Positions 23,878 through 32,119 of a DNA stretch of 40,351 nucleotides are shown here, one piece after another (the first letter of the stretch is position 1; each line of letters begins with the position of its first letter). The stretch lies in assembly GCA_964525485.1 (NCBI GenBank), contig CAZGHH010000007.1:1-40351 (forward strand), written 5' to 3'. The notes beneath the pieces were generated by a model. That model was given only the letters and a program-made list of their open reading frames with translations. It did not search any database and was not told where the DNA came from. A program made the position numbers and the translations under genes. The stretch comes from DAONBD01 sp964525485. GTDB taxonomy: Bacteria; Patescibacteriota; Gracilibacteria; UBA1369; LOWO2-01-FULL-3.

Positions 23878-25023
23878 ATGCGAATAGGAATCGACTGCAG
23901 AATGTTTAAAAGCTCATTTACCGGCATAGGCCGCTACACTTTTGAATTGGTAAAAAATCTACAAAGACTTTCCAGTGAAGGTTACGAACCTGTAGCGAAA
24001 AATGAGTATGTTTTGTTCTTCAATGATCCGGAATATTCAGCATTCACACCGAGCCAGCCGAACTTCAAAAAAGTGCTTGTAAATGCGGAGCATTACTCGG
24101 TCGCCGAACAGACAAAATTCCTAAAAATTTTGAATAAAGAAAGTCTGGATTTGATGCATTTCACGCATTTCAATGCGCCGATCCTCTACAAAAAACCATT
24201 CATAGTTACGATCCACGACATCACTCACACTCTATTTCCAGGTAGAAAGATGACGGGTCTTCCCTATCGTCTCGCGTACCAAAAAGTAATTAAGAACGCG
24301 ATTCAAAAATCCAAAAAAATCATCGCGGTTTCGCAAAACACAAAAAAAGATTTGGAAAATATCTTTCAAGCGCAAAGCGACAAAATACAAGTCATTTATG
24401 AAGGCGTTAACGATGAGTTCCACCCCCTAAACGACGACCAACGCGCAGAATATTCAAAAATCTTAAACGAGAAATATGGCGTCACTAAGCCGTATTTGTT
24501 ATATACCGGTGTTCATCGATACCACAAAAACCTTCCACGTCTTATTGCGGCATTCAAAATTCTTTCAACAAAAAATCCCGATCTAAAGCTCGTGATAACG
24601 GGCAAAGAAGACCCTCTCTACCCGGAAGTGAACGAGGAAGTTTTTCATCAGGGAGTCCAGGGCAAAGTTATTTTCACGGGACTTGTCTCCGAGGATGATT
24701 TGATCGCCTTGTACAACCTCTCACTGGCCTACGTTTTCCCGTCTTTATATGAAGGATTTGGGTTGCCGTTGTTGGAGGCGATGCAATGTGGAACTGTGGT
24801 TTGCGCATCAGACGTGTCATCGATTCCGGAGGTTGCAGGAGCGGAAAACGCGGTGTTTTTTGATCCTTTAAATGTTGAAGATATGGCTGAAAAAATTGAA
24901 AAAGCGATAAGCGATCCTGTGCTTCAATGGAAACTTATACAGAATGGATTTAATAGAGTGAAAGATTTTTCTTGGGGAAAAATGGCGACAGAAATTGCGC
25001 AAATATACAACACTTCTCAATAA
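23878..25023 (+). CDS. GT4-family glycosyltransferase (GT-B fold)
   Basis: 381 residues. Retaining glycosyltransferase of the GT4 type, using a nucleotide sugar; acceptor unknown, probably a surface glycan. N-terminal domain begins MRIGIDCRMFKSSFTGIGRY, with FIVTIHDITHTLFPG and KKIIAVSQNTKKDL. C-terminal domain has PYLLYTGVHRYHKNLPRLI, VIFTGLVSEDDLIALYN and the nucleotide-sugar motif EGFGLPLLEAMQCGTVV (E-x7-E). The ATG lies 6 bases after a REP-like repeat, so the leader may fold. Eleven bases separate its stop from the DUF721 gene. Confidence 0.94.
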   Translation: MRIGIDCRMFKSSFTGIGRYTFELVKNLQRLSSEGYEPVAKNEYVLFFNDPEYSAFTPSQPNFKKVLVNAEHYSVAEQTKFLKILNKESLDLMHFTHFNAPILYKKPFIVTIHDITHTLFPGRKMTGLPYRLAYQKVIKNAIQKSKKIIAVSQNTKKDLENIFQAQSDKIQVIYEGVNDEFHPLNDDQRAEYSKILNEKYGVTKPYLLYTGVHRYHKNLPRLIAAFKILSTKNPDLKLVITGKEDPLYPEVNEEVFHQGVQGKVIFTGLVSEDDLIALYNLSLAYVFPSLYEGFGLPLLEAMQCGTVVCASDVSSIPEVAGAENAVFFDPLNVEDMAEKIEKAISDPVLQWKLIQNGFNRVKDFSWGKMATEIAQIYNTSQ

Positions 25024-25034
25024 TAAATTTGCGT

Positions 25035-25352
25035 ATGAATTTCGTCCCAATCCAAAACTTGATTCCCAGAGCCGCTGCCGCAAAAGGCATCTCAAAAGAA
25101 TTCAAAGCCATTTCAGTTTGTTCCGCATTCGAGTCTGTACTCACGAATTTTTTTAAAGGCTATCCCACTATCAAAGATGAAATTCGTATAAGATTTTTTA
25201 AAGACGGTGTTTTGACATTGGGAGTGGCGGGATCTGTTATTGCCTCTGAATTAATGGTAAAAAAACAGCAACTTCTCACTGCTTTAAATGAAAAACTCTC
25301 CAAATCCCCTACGAAAATTCAGGTGAAAGATTTGAGAACCACGGTTTATTAA
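25035..25352 (+). CDS. DUF721 (DciA-like) protein
   Basis: 105 residues from the ATG at 25035; the longer ORF from 24972 overlaps the glycosyltransferase gene and adds residues unlike the family. DUF721 shape: N-terminal LIPRAAAAKGISKEF, a KH-like core (EIRIRFFKDGVLTLGVAGSVIASELMVKKQQLLTALNEKL) and ending IQVKDLRTTVY. Distant relatives of DciA load the replicative helicase in bacteria lacking DnaC; that role here is inference. Short form typical of streamlined genomes. Confidence 0.82.
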   Translation: MNFVPIQNLIPRAAAAKGISKEFKAISVCSAFESVLTNFFKGYPTIKDEIRIRFFKDGVLTLGVAGSVIASELMVKKQQLLTALNEKLSKSPTKIQVKDLRTTVY

Positions 25353-25420
25353 ATGTTTATCAACGATCGTCAGATAAAATAAACCAATGCAAAACACGAA
25401 AGAAAATATACTAAACACTC

Positions 25421-25449
25421 TTGGAAAAAGGCTCAATTTGTGGTATAAT
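25421..25449 (+). promoter_or_regulatory. Promoter of module A (25476-29084)
   Basis: TTGGAA (25421-25426), 17-base spacer, extended -10 TGGTATAAT (25441-25449). The stretch TTTGTGGTATAATGAAA is nearly the same as that before module B (37519-37533). Confidence 0.8.
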
Positions 25450-25475
25450 GAAACGATGGCTCAAATCACAATACG

Positions 25476-25787
25476 ATGACCCAGATTGCAGATCTTACCA
25501 ATAAAGTATTTATGTTGTCTCCTGAAACGAAGCAAAAGCTCGAGGAGGCATATCCGTCGATGGACGAAAATATGAAAAAAGAATTTTTTGCGTACATAGA
25601 GGAAATTATAAAAAAACAGGATGAGATTTTAACTTATATTATTAAAAATAATCCCGATTTTCTGTCTGAATTGAGGGCTTTTAATGCTTCAACGGACAGG
25701 AAAAATATTAAAGAAATAGAAAGTGCGTTTAGGGAGCAGGATGAAATAGATCTGCTCGCATTAGAAAAAGAATTAAGTAAATTATAA
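25476..25787 (+). CDS. Module A small helical protein, unknown family
   Basis: 103 residues, almost all helical, acidic, no membrane segment. Not a family I recognise, but clearly a paralogue of the protein at 37554: shared pattern F.LSP..K.+L.E....D...+K.F..YIE.++.KQ.E+L..I+K.N..FL.EL, then a charged tail rich in E/K. It precedes the 1096-residue protein by 6 bases, and the same pair recurs at 37554/37935. Probably a partner, chaperone or adaptor of the large protein; that is inference. Confidence 0.82.
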   Translation: MTQIADLTNKVFMLSPETKQKLEEAYPSMDENMKKEFFAYIEEIIKKQDEILTYIIKNNPDFLSELRAFNASTDRKNIKEIESAFREQDEIDLLALEKELSKL

Positions 25788-25793
25788 AACACA

Positions 25794-28700
25794 ATGTCAG
25801 AATTATTTAAACCATACAGATTGGTATTCATGAGTCCGGAAGGAGGAGAAACCCCCGGAGGCGATGATTCTGCGGCAGATACAGTAGATACCGGTGCTGA
25901 AAGGCCGGATGAGTCTGCGCCGTTAACTGATGAACAAGTTTTAGCGAGGGTTGAATCTGCGATGAAGTTATCTTTTCAAAACCCTGAAATAAAAATAGGA
26001 GATGAAATTTTTAAACCTAAATCTTTTTTCCCGGGATTGATGCTGACTTATCAAAAAGGATTCGAAGCAGCTCAGGCACAAAATCCATTTCCTGATCTTA
26101 AAAGTCCGGAAGAATTCCAAAAAGCTTGGGAAGCAATGGCTCAAAGATTTTCAGGCAACTTAGAAGGAGGTGCCACTACTGACGCGGCTGCGGACGCTAC
26201 TGCGAGAGGTGCTACTGTGGCAGTTGGAGAGGCTGCTACCGTGAGCGGAGCTGCAGGCACTGCTGAAGCGGTTGACGCGGCTGCTGTTGCGAGCGGCAGT
26301 GTTAGTGATCCGCGAGTTGCGGCGACAGTTTCCGAGACAGCGGTTGCACCTGAAAATGCCGCAACGCCCGAAAAAGCCGAAACAACACTGGTAGATACTT
26401 TGAAGGAAAAGAAAGCGGACATTTTGAAAGTTATAGATGCGCATTCTGAATATAAAAAACACGACTGGGTTGCTATAAACGCGGAGATGATGAAAGCGAT
26501 TAATGGACCCGAAGGAAAAGGAGATGACAAATCCGTAATGGATTTTGTAAAAAATATGCAAGAAATGTTGAAGGTCGAATCAGACGGAAAAATCGGCCCG
26601 ATAACAATGGAAGCGTTAAAAAATTATCTAAATGGAGTCACTGATAGTGTTGAAAATGCACCGGATAAATTTGTAAAAATTGAATTCACGGATGCGGAAT
26701 ACGACAAGATGACACGATTATTGAATGAAGGAAAATCGGGAGATTCATTCACTCTGGAAGATGTTAAAAAAATGAGTATCTCGGTAGACAAAAAAATGTC
26801 TTTAAAAGCAAGTTATGATGGAGAGGATTCAAAAAAAGTAGTAGAGACATTTCACGCGAAATTAACAGAAAAAGAATATCCGCCTATAGGCATGTACATT
26901 CAGGACACGGCCTCCTACAAAAAAGCCTATGCGGAAGCAAGTAGTCCTGAAAACGCACCAACCGATCCGGCTGTAGATGCGCCGTCTGGGCAAATTCAAT
27001 CAGCTCCTAGTCAAGGACCTGTCATGACGCCTGCGCCCGAATCCGCAACAGGAAATGACTCTGAACCCACCCAATCTCCATCCCCAGCATCAAACGGAGA
27101 TGTAGTAGCAGGACAACCTGCTCAAGCAGCACAAGGTGTCGACCAATCCAAAGATGCCCAAGTAGCTCAAGGTGCCCCGGCAGTCACAGACACAGCCCCG
27201 GAGAAAGCAGATCCGGCAAAAAGAAAGGCGGAAATCCTTGGAGAAAAAGGAAAAAATTGGACGTTTACGGGAGATAGCACAATAGGGAAAATAGACAGAA
27301 GCAAAGCGGATGATTTGTTGGCATCAAAAATGGCGGAACAGGGTTATGGACAAAATACAAAGGTCAAAATAGAAGCATACAACACGCGTCCTAATGGATA
27401 TCAACAATTGTATGAAGTATATATTACTATTGGAACATATAAATACATAGGAAGAACCGACGCGCGTGTAAATAAAGATCCAACTATTGCATTTGCAGAA
27501 GCTGTGAAATTAATTAAAACTTCAGATGAAGAACAAGCAGAGGTCGCAAGAAAAGCCGCTGCAAAAAAAGCAGCCGAGGAAGCCAAAAAACCAGATGGTC
27601 CCGAACTGCCAATAACGTCAAAGCCCGCTCCAAATCCAGATGCGCAGAAGGCGCCTCTAGAGGCAGATGCAAAGGCAGCCGCAAATCCAGATGTGCAGAC
27701 ACAAAAGCCAAAACCAGTTCCAGCGGAAACAGTCTCAGCCTCGGAAGCAATAGTCCAAGCAGAATGGACTTTTGAGGGTAATATAGGTAATCAGTTAGAA
27801 CAAGCGAATGCAAAGGAAGAGTTGGGCAAGCTGTTATATCAAAAAGGGTATAGAACAATAAAAAATATCGTAATAACGGCAAATGAAGTCGATGAAAACA
27901 GGACAGGAACTCCAGGTAAAGAATATGTAGTAAAAATAAAACTGGACGGGCAAGAATTTGAAGGTACGGCATTTGATCTCGCAACCGCCTTCAAAATCGC
28001 CGCTGTTACTCAAATCCCCAAAATAAACACTGAGGGCTCGCCACAGCCTGGTGATGCGCCACCGGTTCAGCAGGAAACTCAGGAAGCCGCTGTTGCAACA
28101 GAAGCGGTCAATGAAGGAGTAGAAGGAGGATGGAGAAGTGCTAGCGTAGGAGCAAGGGATTCGCAAAACCGTATGTACACTACTATGATAAAAGACGGTG
28201 CTGTTGCTTATTGGTCTCCGTATAATAATTTAGTTTATTCAAGAGAAGGAGATGTAATTGGATTTAAAGGAGAGGACAAAAAACTTCATTTTCATACCCC
28301 GTCTGATGGGTGGGCAGGTATGGATTTATCAAATGTTGGTAGAATTGCGAATACTCTCGAGGGAACAGGTACAATTCCAGACTTTTCAACATTTAAAACA
28401 CCAGAAACAAAAGTAAAACCTATTAACGAGACGAAAGCCGCACGACCTGCCGAGGCCAATGAATTTAATCAAAAGACATTCGATGCGGTATTAAAAAAGA
28501 TAAATAGTTTATCGTTCTTTGACACGGCTGATTTGAAAGCAGATCCTCAGTCCAAAGAGAAGCTTTCGCGAGCAATTATAGACAAAGGTTACGATGAAAA
28601 TACAGAAATAATAATGAGCTCAAGAACATATGAAGACAGCTCTATAACATATCACGTAGTAGAAATGACGCTCGATGGAGTGGAATACAAAGCTACAGGT

Positions 28701-29084
28701 CTCAATGCAAAAGGAGCACTGGGTCAATTGATAACAGGGATGGAGAAAATAAAAAAAGTAACGCCTTTGTCGGAAAGCGATAGGCAAACTATTAATGTTA
28801 TTAAGGATAAACTGGTATTTCCAAAAAATGCGAAAGGTTTGGATACGCCAGTTGTCAGGGCGCAGCTCGCGAGAAAAATATTTGATCAAAAATATACTAC
28901 AGATGCCAATATATCTATAGGGGTAGCAGATTTTAACGTGGGGACGGGAGCTGGAACTGGGACAAAGGTAACAATCCAAATTAACGGAACCTCTTACGAG
29001 GGAGTTTCTCCAAAAAAATATGACGCAAACGGAGTCACAGCATTCAAAACTGCAATATCAAATATAAATAAACAGACGACTTAA
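25794..29084 (+). CDS. Module A large multi-domain protein (MSELFK family) with PG-binding-like domain and four repeats
   Basis: 1096 residues, unknown family. N-terminus MSELFKPYRLVFMSPEGGE matches the protein at 37935 and is not a signal peptide. Residues about 80-190 are Ala/Thr-rich linker. About 200-280 resemble a peptidoglycan-binding fold preceded by a conserved extension (HSEYKKHDWVAINAEMMKAI, then MLKVESDGKIGPITMEALKNYL). After a Pro/Ala/Gln linker come four copies of an approximately 85-residue domain, at about 488-577, 656-739, 904-987 and 1005-1096: aromatic/hydrophobic start, K..L...+...GY, a basic beta strand, Y.V.+.++G..Y.G, and a closing helix A...I. A separate domain (about 778-869, GGWRSASVGARDSQNRMYTT) lies between repeats 2 and 3. 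Location is unclear: PG-like domain but no export signal. Confidence 0.82.
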   Translation: MSELFKPYRLVFMSPEGGETPGGDDSAADTVDTGAERPDESAPLTDEQVLARVESAMKLSFQNPEIKIGDEIFKPKSFFPGLMLTYQKGFEAAQAQNPFPDLKSPEEFQKAWEAMAQRFSGNLEGGATTDAAADATARGATVAVGEAATVSGAAGTAEAVDAAAVASGSVSDPRVAATVSETAVAPENAATPEKAETTLVDTLKEKKADILKVIDAHSEYKKHDWVAINAEMMKAINGPEGKGDDKSVMDFVKNMQEMLKVESDGKIGPITMEALKNYLNGVTDSVENAPDKFVKIEFTDAEYDKMTRLLNEGKSGDSFTLEDVKKMSISVDKKMSLKASYDGEDSKKVVETFHAKLTEKEYPPIGMYIQDTASYKKAYAEASSPENAPTDPAVDAPSGQIQSAPSQGPVMTPAPESATGNDSEPTQSPSPASNGDVVAGQPAQAAQGVDQSKDAQVAQGAPAVTDTAPEKADPAKRKAEILGEKGKNWTFTGDSTIGKIDRSKADDLLASKMAEQGYGQNTKVKIEAYNTRPNGYQQLYEVYITIGTYKYIGRTDARVNKDPTIAFAEAVKLIKTSDEEQAEVARKAAAKKAAEEAKKPDGPELPITSKPAPNPDAQKAPLEADAKAAANPDVQTQKPKPVPAETVSASEAIVQAEWTFEGNIGNQLEQANAKEELGKLLYQKGYRTIKNIVITANEVDENRTGTPGKEYVVKIKLDGQEFEGTAFDLATAFKIAAVTQIPKINTEGSPQPGDAPPVQQETQEAAVATEAVNEGVEGGWRSASVGARDSQNRMYTTMIKDGAVAYWSPYNNLVYSREGDVIGFKGEDKKLHFHTPSDGWAGMDLSNVGRIANTLEGTGTIPDFSTFKTPETKVKPINETKAARPAEANEFNQKTFDAVLKKINSLSFFDTADLKADPQSKEKLSRAIIDKGYDENTEIIMSSRTYEDSSITYHVVEMTLDGVEYKATGLNAKGALGQLITGMEKIKKVTPLSESDRQTINVIKDKLVFPKNAKGLDTPVVRAQLARKIFDQKYTTDANISIGVADFNVGTGAGTGTKVTIQINGTSYEGVSPKKYDANGVTAFKTAISNINKQTT

Positions 29085-29117
29085 ATCCTAAGTCAGTAAA
29101 AGCAAAACAACTTCCTC

Positions 29118-29145
29118 TTGACTTCCAATCATCCTCAGATACAAT
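29118..29145 (+). promoter_or_regulatory. Promoter of rpsP
   Basis: TTGACT (29118-29123), 16-base spacer, TACAAT (29140-29145). The start site near 29152 leaves about 26 bases before the TTG start codon. Confidence 0.7.
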
Positions 29146-29177
29146 AAGCCCGCTTTTATCAGTTAATCTAAACAATC

Positions 29178-29630
29178 TTGTTAAAGCTTCGATTGCAACG
29201 AACAGGTAAGGTAGGTCAGCCAAGTTTTCGTATAGTTCTTCAGGAACACACAAATCCTGTGAAGAGAGAGGCGAAAGAAATCCTTGGATCATACAGACCG
29301 GCCGAAGAGGCAAAACCATTTCAAATTGATCTTGAGAGAGTCAAATTTTGGCTTTCAAAAGGCGTCCAGGTTTCAGACAGCTTAGCTGTTTTACTGAAGA
29401 AACAAGGCGTAGAAGGAATGGAGAAATTCATAGAGCCTCGCGACAAAAAAAGAAAGAGCAAAAAAGAGCCAACAGAAGCTCCAGCAGCCGCACCAGAGGC
29501 AGCAGCTCCAGCTCCTGAAGCACAGGTAGAGGAACCAGCACCCACTGTAGAACCTGCACCAGAGCCAGCTCCAGCGCCAGAGGCTCCTGCGGCTACAGAG
29601 GAACCGGCTCAGCCAGCTCCTTCAGCTTAA
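29178..29630 (+). CDS. rpsP: 30S ribosomal protein S16 with long C-terminal tail, TTG start
   Basis: 150 residues; S16 is normally 80-90. The core (about 1-85) is standard: MLKLRLQRTGKVGQPSFRIV, KEILGSYRP, FQIDLERVKFWLSKGVQVSDSLAVLLKKQG. It assists 30S assembly. The start must be TTG at 29178 because conserved residues begin right after it and no ATG is near. The extra 60 or so residues (from about 90) start with a Lys/Arg patch (RDKKRKSKKEP) and become an Ala/Pro/Glu repeat, predicted disordered. khpA follows, as in many bacteria; rimM and trmD, often next, are absent here. Confidence 0.95.
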   Translation: MLKLRLQRTGKVGQPSFRIVLQEHTNPVKREAKEILGSYRPAEEAKPFQIDLERVKFWLSKGVQVSDSLAVLLKKQGVEGMEKFIEPRDKKRKSKKEPTEAPAAAPEAAAPAPEAQVEEPAPTVEPAPEPAPAPEAPAATEEPAQPAPSA

Positions 29631-29722
29631 AGCTCCACAGGCTTAATTTTTTGTACCTTACTTACAGTTCATAAAATTCAAAATTAGTCCTTATTCACAT
29701 AACTCTTTAACTTAACCATCCT

Positions 29723-29983
29723 ATGGCAGAACAGGAAAATGATCTTCAGTTTTTAGAGTACGTAGTCAAGATGATAGTAAATCATCCGGACGACGTAGCT
29801 GTTGAAAGAAAAGTTGATGAAATGGGTGTCCTTTTAACTTTGAAAGCAAACAAAGAGGACATGGGACAGATCATCGGTAAAGAAGGACAGACAGCAAAAG
29901 CGTTGAGAGTTCTATTGAGAGTTCTCGGTTCAAAGAACAACGCACGTGTCAATCTAAAGATAGTTGAACCGGAAGCAGTTTAG
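29723..29983 (+). CDS. khpA: KH-domain RNA-binding protein KhpA (YlqC family)
   Basis: 86 residues, one type II KH domain with the RNA-binding loop GKEG in MGQIIGKEGQTAKALRVLLRVLG, an N-terminal FLEYVVKMIVNHPDDV helix and a closing ARVNLKIVEPE strand. Normal length. In Firmicutes KhpA pairs with KhpB (Jag) and affects cell elongation and division; no jag gene is in this window. Located 92 bases after rpsP, the usual neighbour. Confidence 0.94.
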   Translation: MAEQENDLQFLEYVVKMIVNHPDDVAVERKVDEMGVLLTLKANKEDMGQIIGKEGQTAKALRVLLRVLGSKNNARVNLKIVEPEAV

Positions 29984-30063
29984 GATTATAATCCGATAGC
30001 TTTTGGATTCGTATTACAAGAACGCCAGGAAGCGCCCTCATATTTTCATAAAACAAATTTATT

Positions 30064-30432
30064 ATGGAAACACCATCAATAGTGGAAGCCGCTCAAAGTT
30101 ATGATATTTTGGAGATTATAAACAGAGGTTTCGCATATGCGATTATCATAGCGGGTTTTCTTTCAATTATATTCATCTTTGTCGGAGGTATTTCCTTTAT
30201 TTTATCAGGAGGTGCCGAGGATAAAATTAAATCCGCAGTATCAACGATCCGCTATGCAATTATTGGTCTTATCGTTACGATCTTGGCGGTTGTTATAGTC
30301 GGGACGGTTGGTAAGGCGATGGGTCTTGATATTATTAAATACATCGACTTCGGCCAGGTGATCGAAACTATAAAAAGCGTCACGTCTGGAGATAGTAGTA
30401 TGTCATCCGGAGGAGTGCAGTCGCTCGATTAA
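30064..30432 (+). CDS. VirB2/TrbC-like (Mbov_0395-type) small membrane pilin
   Basis: 122 residues with two membrane helices (about 23-46 and 62-84) joined by a short basic loop: IFVGGISFILSGGAEDKIKSAVSTIRYAIIGL. The GG-x-FI-x-SGG-x-E-x-K motif followed by a second helix is the mark of the VirB2-like pilin family found widely in CPR genomes. The C-terminus is Ser/Gly-rich. Usually such proteins sit with type IV secretion genes (VirB4, VirB6); none is nearby, so it is an orphan here. It could be a pilin or a small membrane protein of another system. Confidence 0.8.
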   Translation: METPSIVEAAQSYDILEIINRGFAYAIIIAGFLSIIFIFVGGISFILSGGAEDKIKSAVSTIRYAIIGLIVTILAVVIVGTVGKAMGLDIIKYIDFGQVIETIKSVTSGDSSMSSGGVQSLD

Positions 30433-30514
30433 GACCAGTTAATTATTTTGAATTTATCTGAATGAGGCTCGGATATTTGAGCGTGATTGAGTTATTTGAA
30501 AGAGGTTCGGCTGA

Positions 30515-31063
30515 TTAGGATCTTTGAAGTTTTTCGAGGCCGTTAATTATTATACTTTGCCAGTCATAAGGGAATTTGAATGTTTCAAGAGCTCTTACAA
30601 CTCCGGCAAAAATTTTCCAATGGTTGGATTTTTCAGCCTCTCCATAGACGAACGCATTGCCGGTTTCACGATTTGGATCGTAGTCGGTTACACCTTTTCG
30701 TTTACAGCTGATCGGCACGACTCCATTCAGCCACAATTCTTCTAAATCATTAAAAGGAAGAGTCACCATCATGTCGATAGCCTGCATCGCTTCTTTACGA
30801 TTTTTTTCGCTATAAGGAATGTGATGAACGTAAGGAAATGAAAAAGAGTCCAAGTCAGTGTCGGCGATAACGACTATTTCAACATCCAGAGAACCGATTC
30901 CTTCAAGAAAATTTTCGATCATTGCTTTCTGAGAGGCATCAAGTCCACGATCGATTACGAGGCCGATTAATGGCATCTGGCAGTCAAAAGAAAGTTTTTT
31001 ACAAAGAGCACTCTTTGCAGTTTCCTTTTTCTTCATAAATTCTACGATCTGTTCTTCGCCCAT
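30515..31063 (-). CDS. Stand-alone glycogen-synthase-like C-terminal (GT-B) domain
   Basis: 182 residues that line up with only the C-terminal Rossmann half of GT5 glycogen/starch synthases: ETAKSALCKKLSFDCQMPLIGLVIDRGLDASQKAMIE (cf. K..L...LG....P.+G.V.RL..QKG...I), DVEIVVIADTD, then LPFNDLEELWLNGVVPISCKRKGVTDY at the place of the donor-site P-x-E-x-x-G..Q+.AM.YG..PI...TGGL.D, and a closing FPYDWQSIIINGLEKLQRS (cf. SW). The donor-site Glu/Cys-Gly motif is degenerate and the acceptor domain is missing, so catalysis is doubtful; a binding or regulatory role is possible. Divergent from the exonuclease gene. Confidence 0.7.
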   Translation of the reverse strand: MGEEQIVEFMKKKETAKSALCKKLSFDCQMPLIGLVIDRGLDASQKAMIENFLEGIGSLDVEIVVIADTDLDSFSFPYVHHIPYSEKNRKEAMQAIDMMVTLPFNDLEELWLNGVVPISCKRKGVTDYDPNRETGNAFVYGEAEKSNHWKIFAGVVRALETFKFPYDWQSIIINGLEKLQRS

Positions 31064-31144
31064 TTTTATTTTAGTTTTTGTTTTTTGAATTAAGAAAGTA
31101 TATCATAAAAAATGACTTTTTCCTATATCACACCTATTGACAGT

Positions 31145-32107
31145 ATGAAGAAACTCTTTCTAATTGACGGAAATGCAATTCTGCACAGGGCATACCACGC
31201 CTTGCCTCCATTCAAAACAACCAAAGGTGAACTCGTGAATGCAGTATATGGATTCTCATCAATGCTATTAAACATAATCAATCACCAAAAACCCGAGTAC
31301 ATAGCGGTATCATTTGACAGAAAAGCTCCGACATTCAGGCACGAAGAATACAAGGAGTACAAGGCGACGCGCGTGAAGGCTCCGGATGATTTATATGAAC
31401 AAATTCCGCGTATAAAACAAGTTGTAGAAGCATTCAATATTCCGATTTTTGAAATGGACGGATACGAAGCGGACGATATTTTGGGCACGCTTGCGGAGCA
31501 AGCTAAACAAATTAATGGAAGATGTATTGCTGAGAAGAATGATGAAATGGGCGCCGATACGATAGTGACATTCATAGTAACGGGTGACATGGATACTTTG
31601 CAGCTTATATCCCCTACTACATTTGTTTTTGCACCACAGCGTGGAGTTTTAGATTATTTAATTTATGATTCGGCGAAAGTTTTAAGTAAATACGGACTCG
31701 AGCCAAACCAAATAGTTGATTTTAAAGCATTAAAAGGAGACGCATCCGATAATATACCGGGAGTTATGGGGATAGGAGACAAAACAGCCGTTGATCTTTT
31801 ACAAAAATACAAAACGCTCGACGGCATATACGACCACCTCTCCGAACTTCGCGACTCGCTCCGCAAAAAACTCACAAACGACCGCGAGAACGCGTTTTTC
31901 TCCCGCCATCTCGCTACGATCATGCGCGACGTCCCGATCGAGTTAAACATAGTGAATTGCAAAACACATAATTTTGAGTTGGACAAAATAATGCGTTTGT
32001 TCGAGGAGCTGGAATTCAAGTCGCTTCTCGGCAAGCTAAACCATTTCAACGGCCACTACTCCCAGGTCCGCCAGATCGAGGACTCGAGCCAACAGAGTTT
32101 GTTTTAA
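31145..32107 (+). CDS. 5'-3' exonuclease (DNA polymerase I N-terminal-type, stand-alone)
   Basis: 320 residues from MKKLFLIDGNAILHRAYHALPP; the longer ORF from 31112 adds 11 unlike residues. Flap/5' nuclease of the FEN family, with metal-binding acidic residues in LIDGN, AVSFDRKAPTFRH, the MDGYEADDILGTLAEQA cluster, VTGDMDTLQLI and the helix-hairpin-helix GDASDNIPGVMGIGDKTAVDLL. It continues through the PolA linker-like LFEELEFKSLLGKL and then stops. No polymerase domain follows in the next 800 bases, so it is either a genuine stand-alone nuclease or the 5' product of a split polA. An approximately 18-residue insertion (AKQINGRCIAEKNDEMGAD) lies before VTGDMD. Confidence 0.93.
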   Translation: MKKLFLIDGNAILHRAYHALPPFKTTKGELVNAVYGFSSMLLNIINHQKPEYIAVSFDRKAPTFRHEEYKEYKATRVKAPDDLYEQIPRIKQVVEAFNIPIFEMDGYEADDILGTLAEQAKQINGRCIAEKNDEMGADTIVTFIVTGDMDTLQLISPTTFVFAPQRGVLDYLIYDSAKVLSKYGLEPNQIVDFKALKGDASDNIPGVMGIGDKTAVDLLQKYKTLDGIYDHLSELRDSLRKKLTNDRENAFFSRHLATIMRDVPIELNIVNCKTHNFELDKIMRLFEELEFKSLLGKLNHFNGHYSQVRQIEDSSQQSLF

Positions 32108-32119
32108 GAAGAGCTTATT

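Noticed and set aside
26141..28166. Several long minus-strand ORFs opposite the 1096-residue protein
   Set aside because: Shadows of a repetitive GC-richer coding strand; low-complexity translations (Ser/Ala/Val runs) and no family match.
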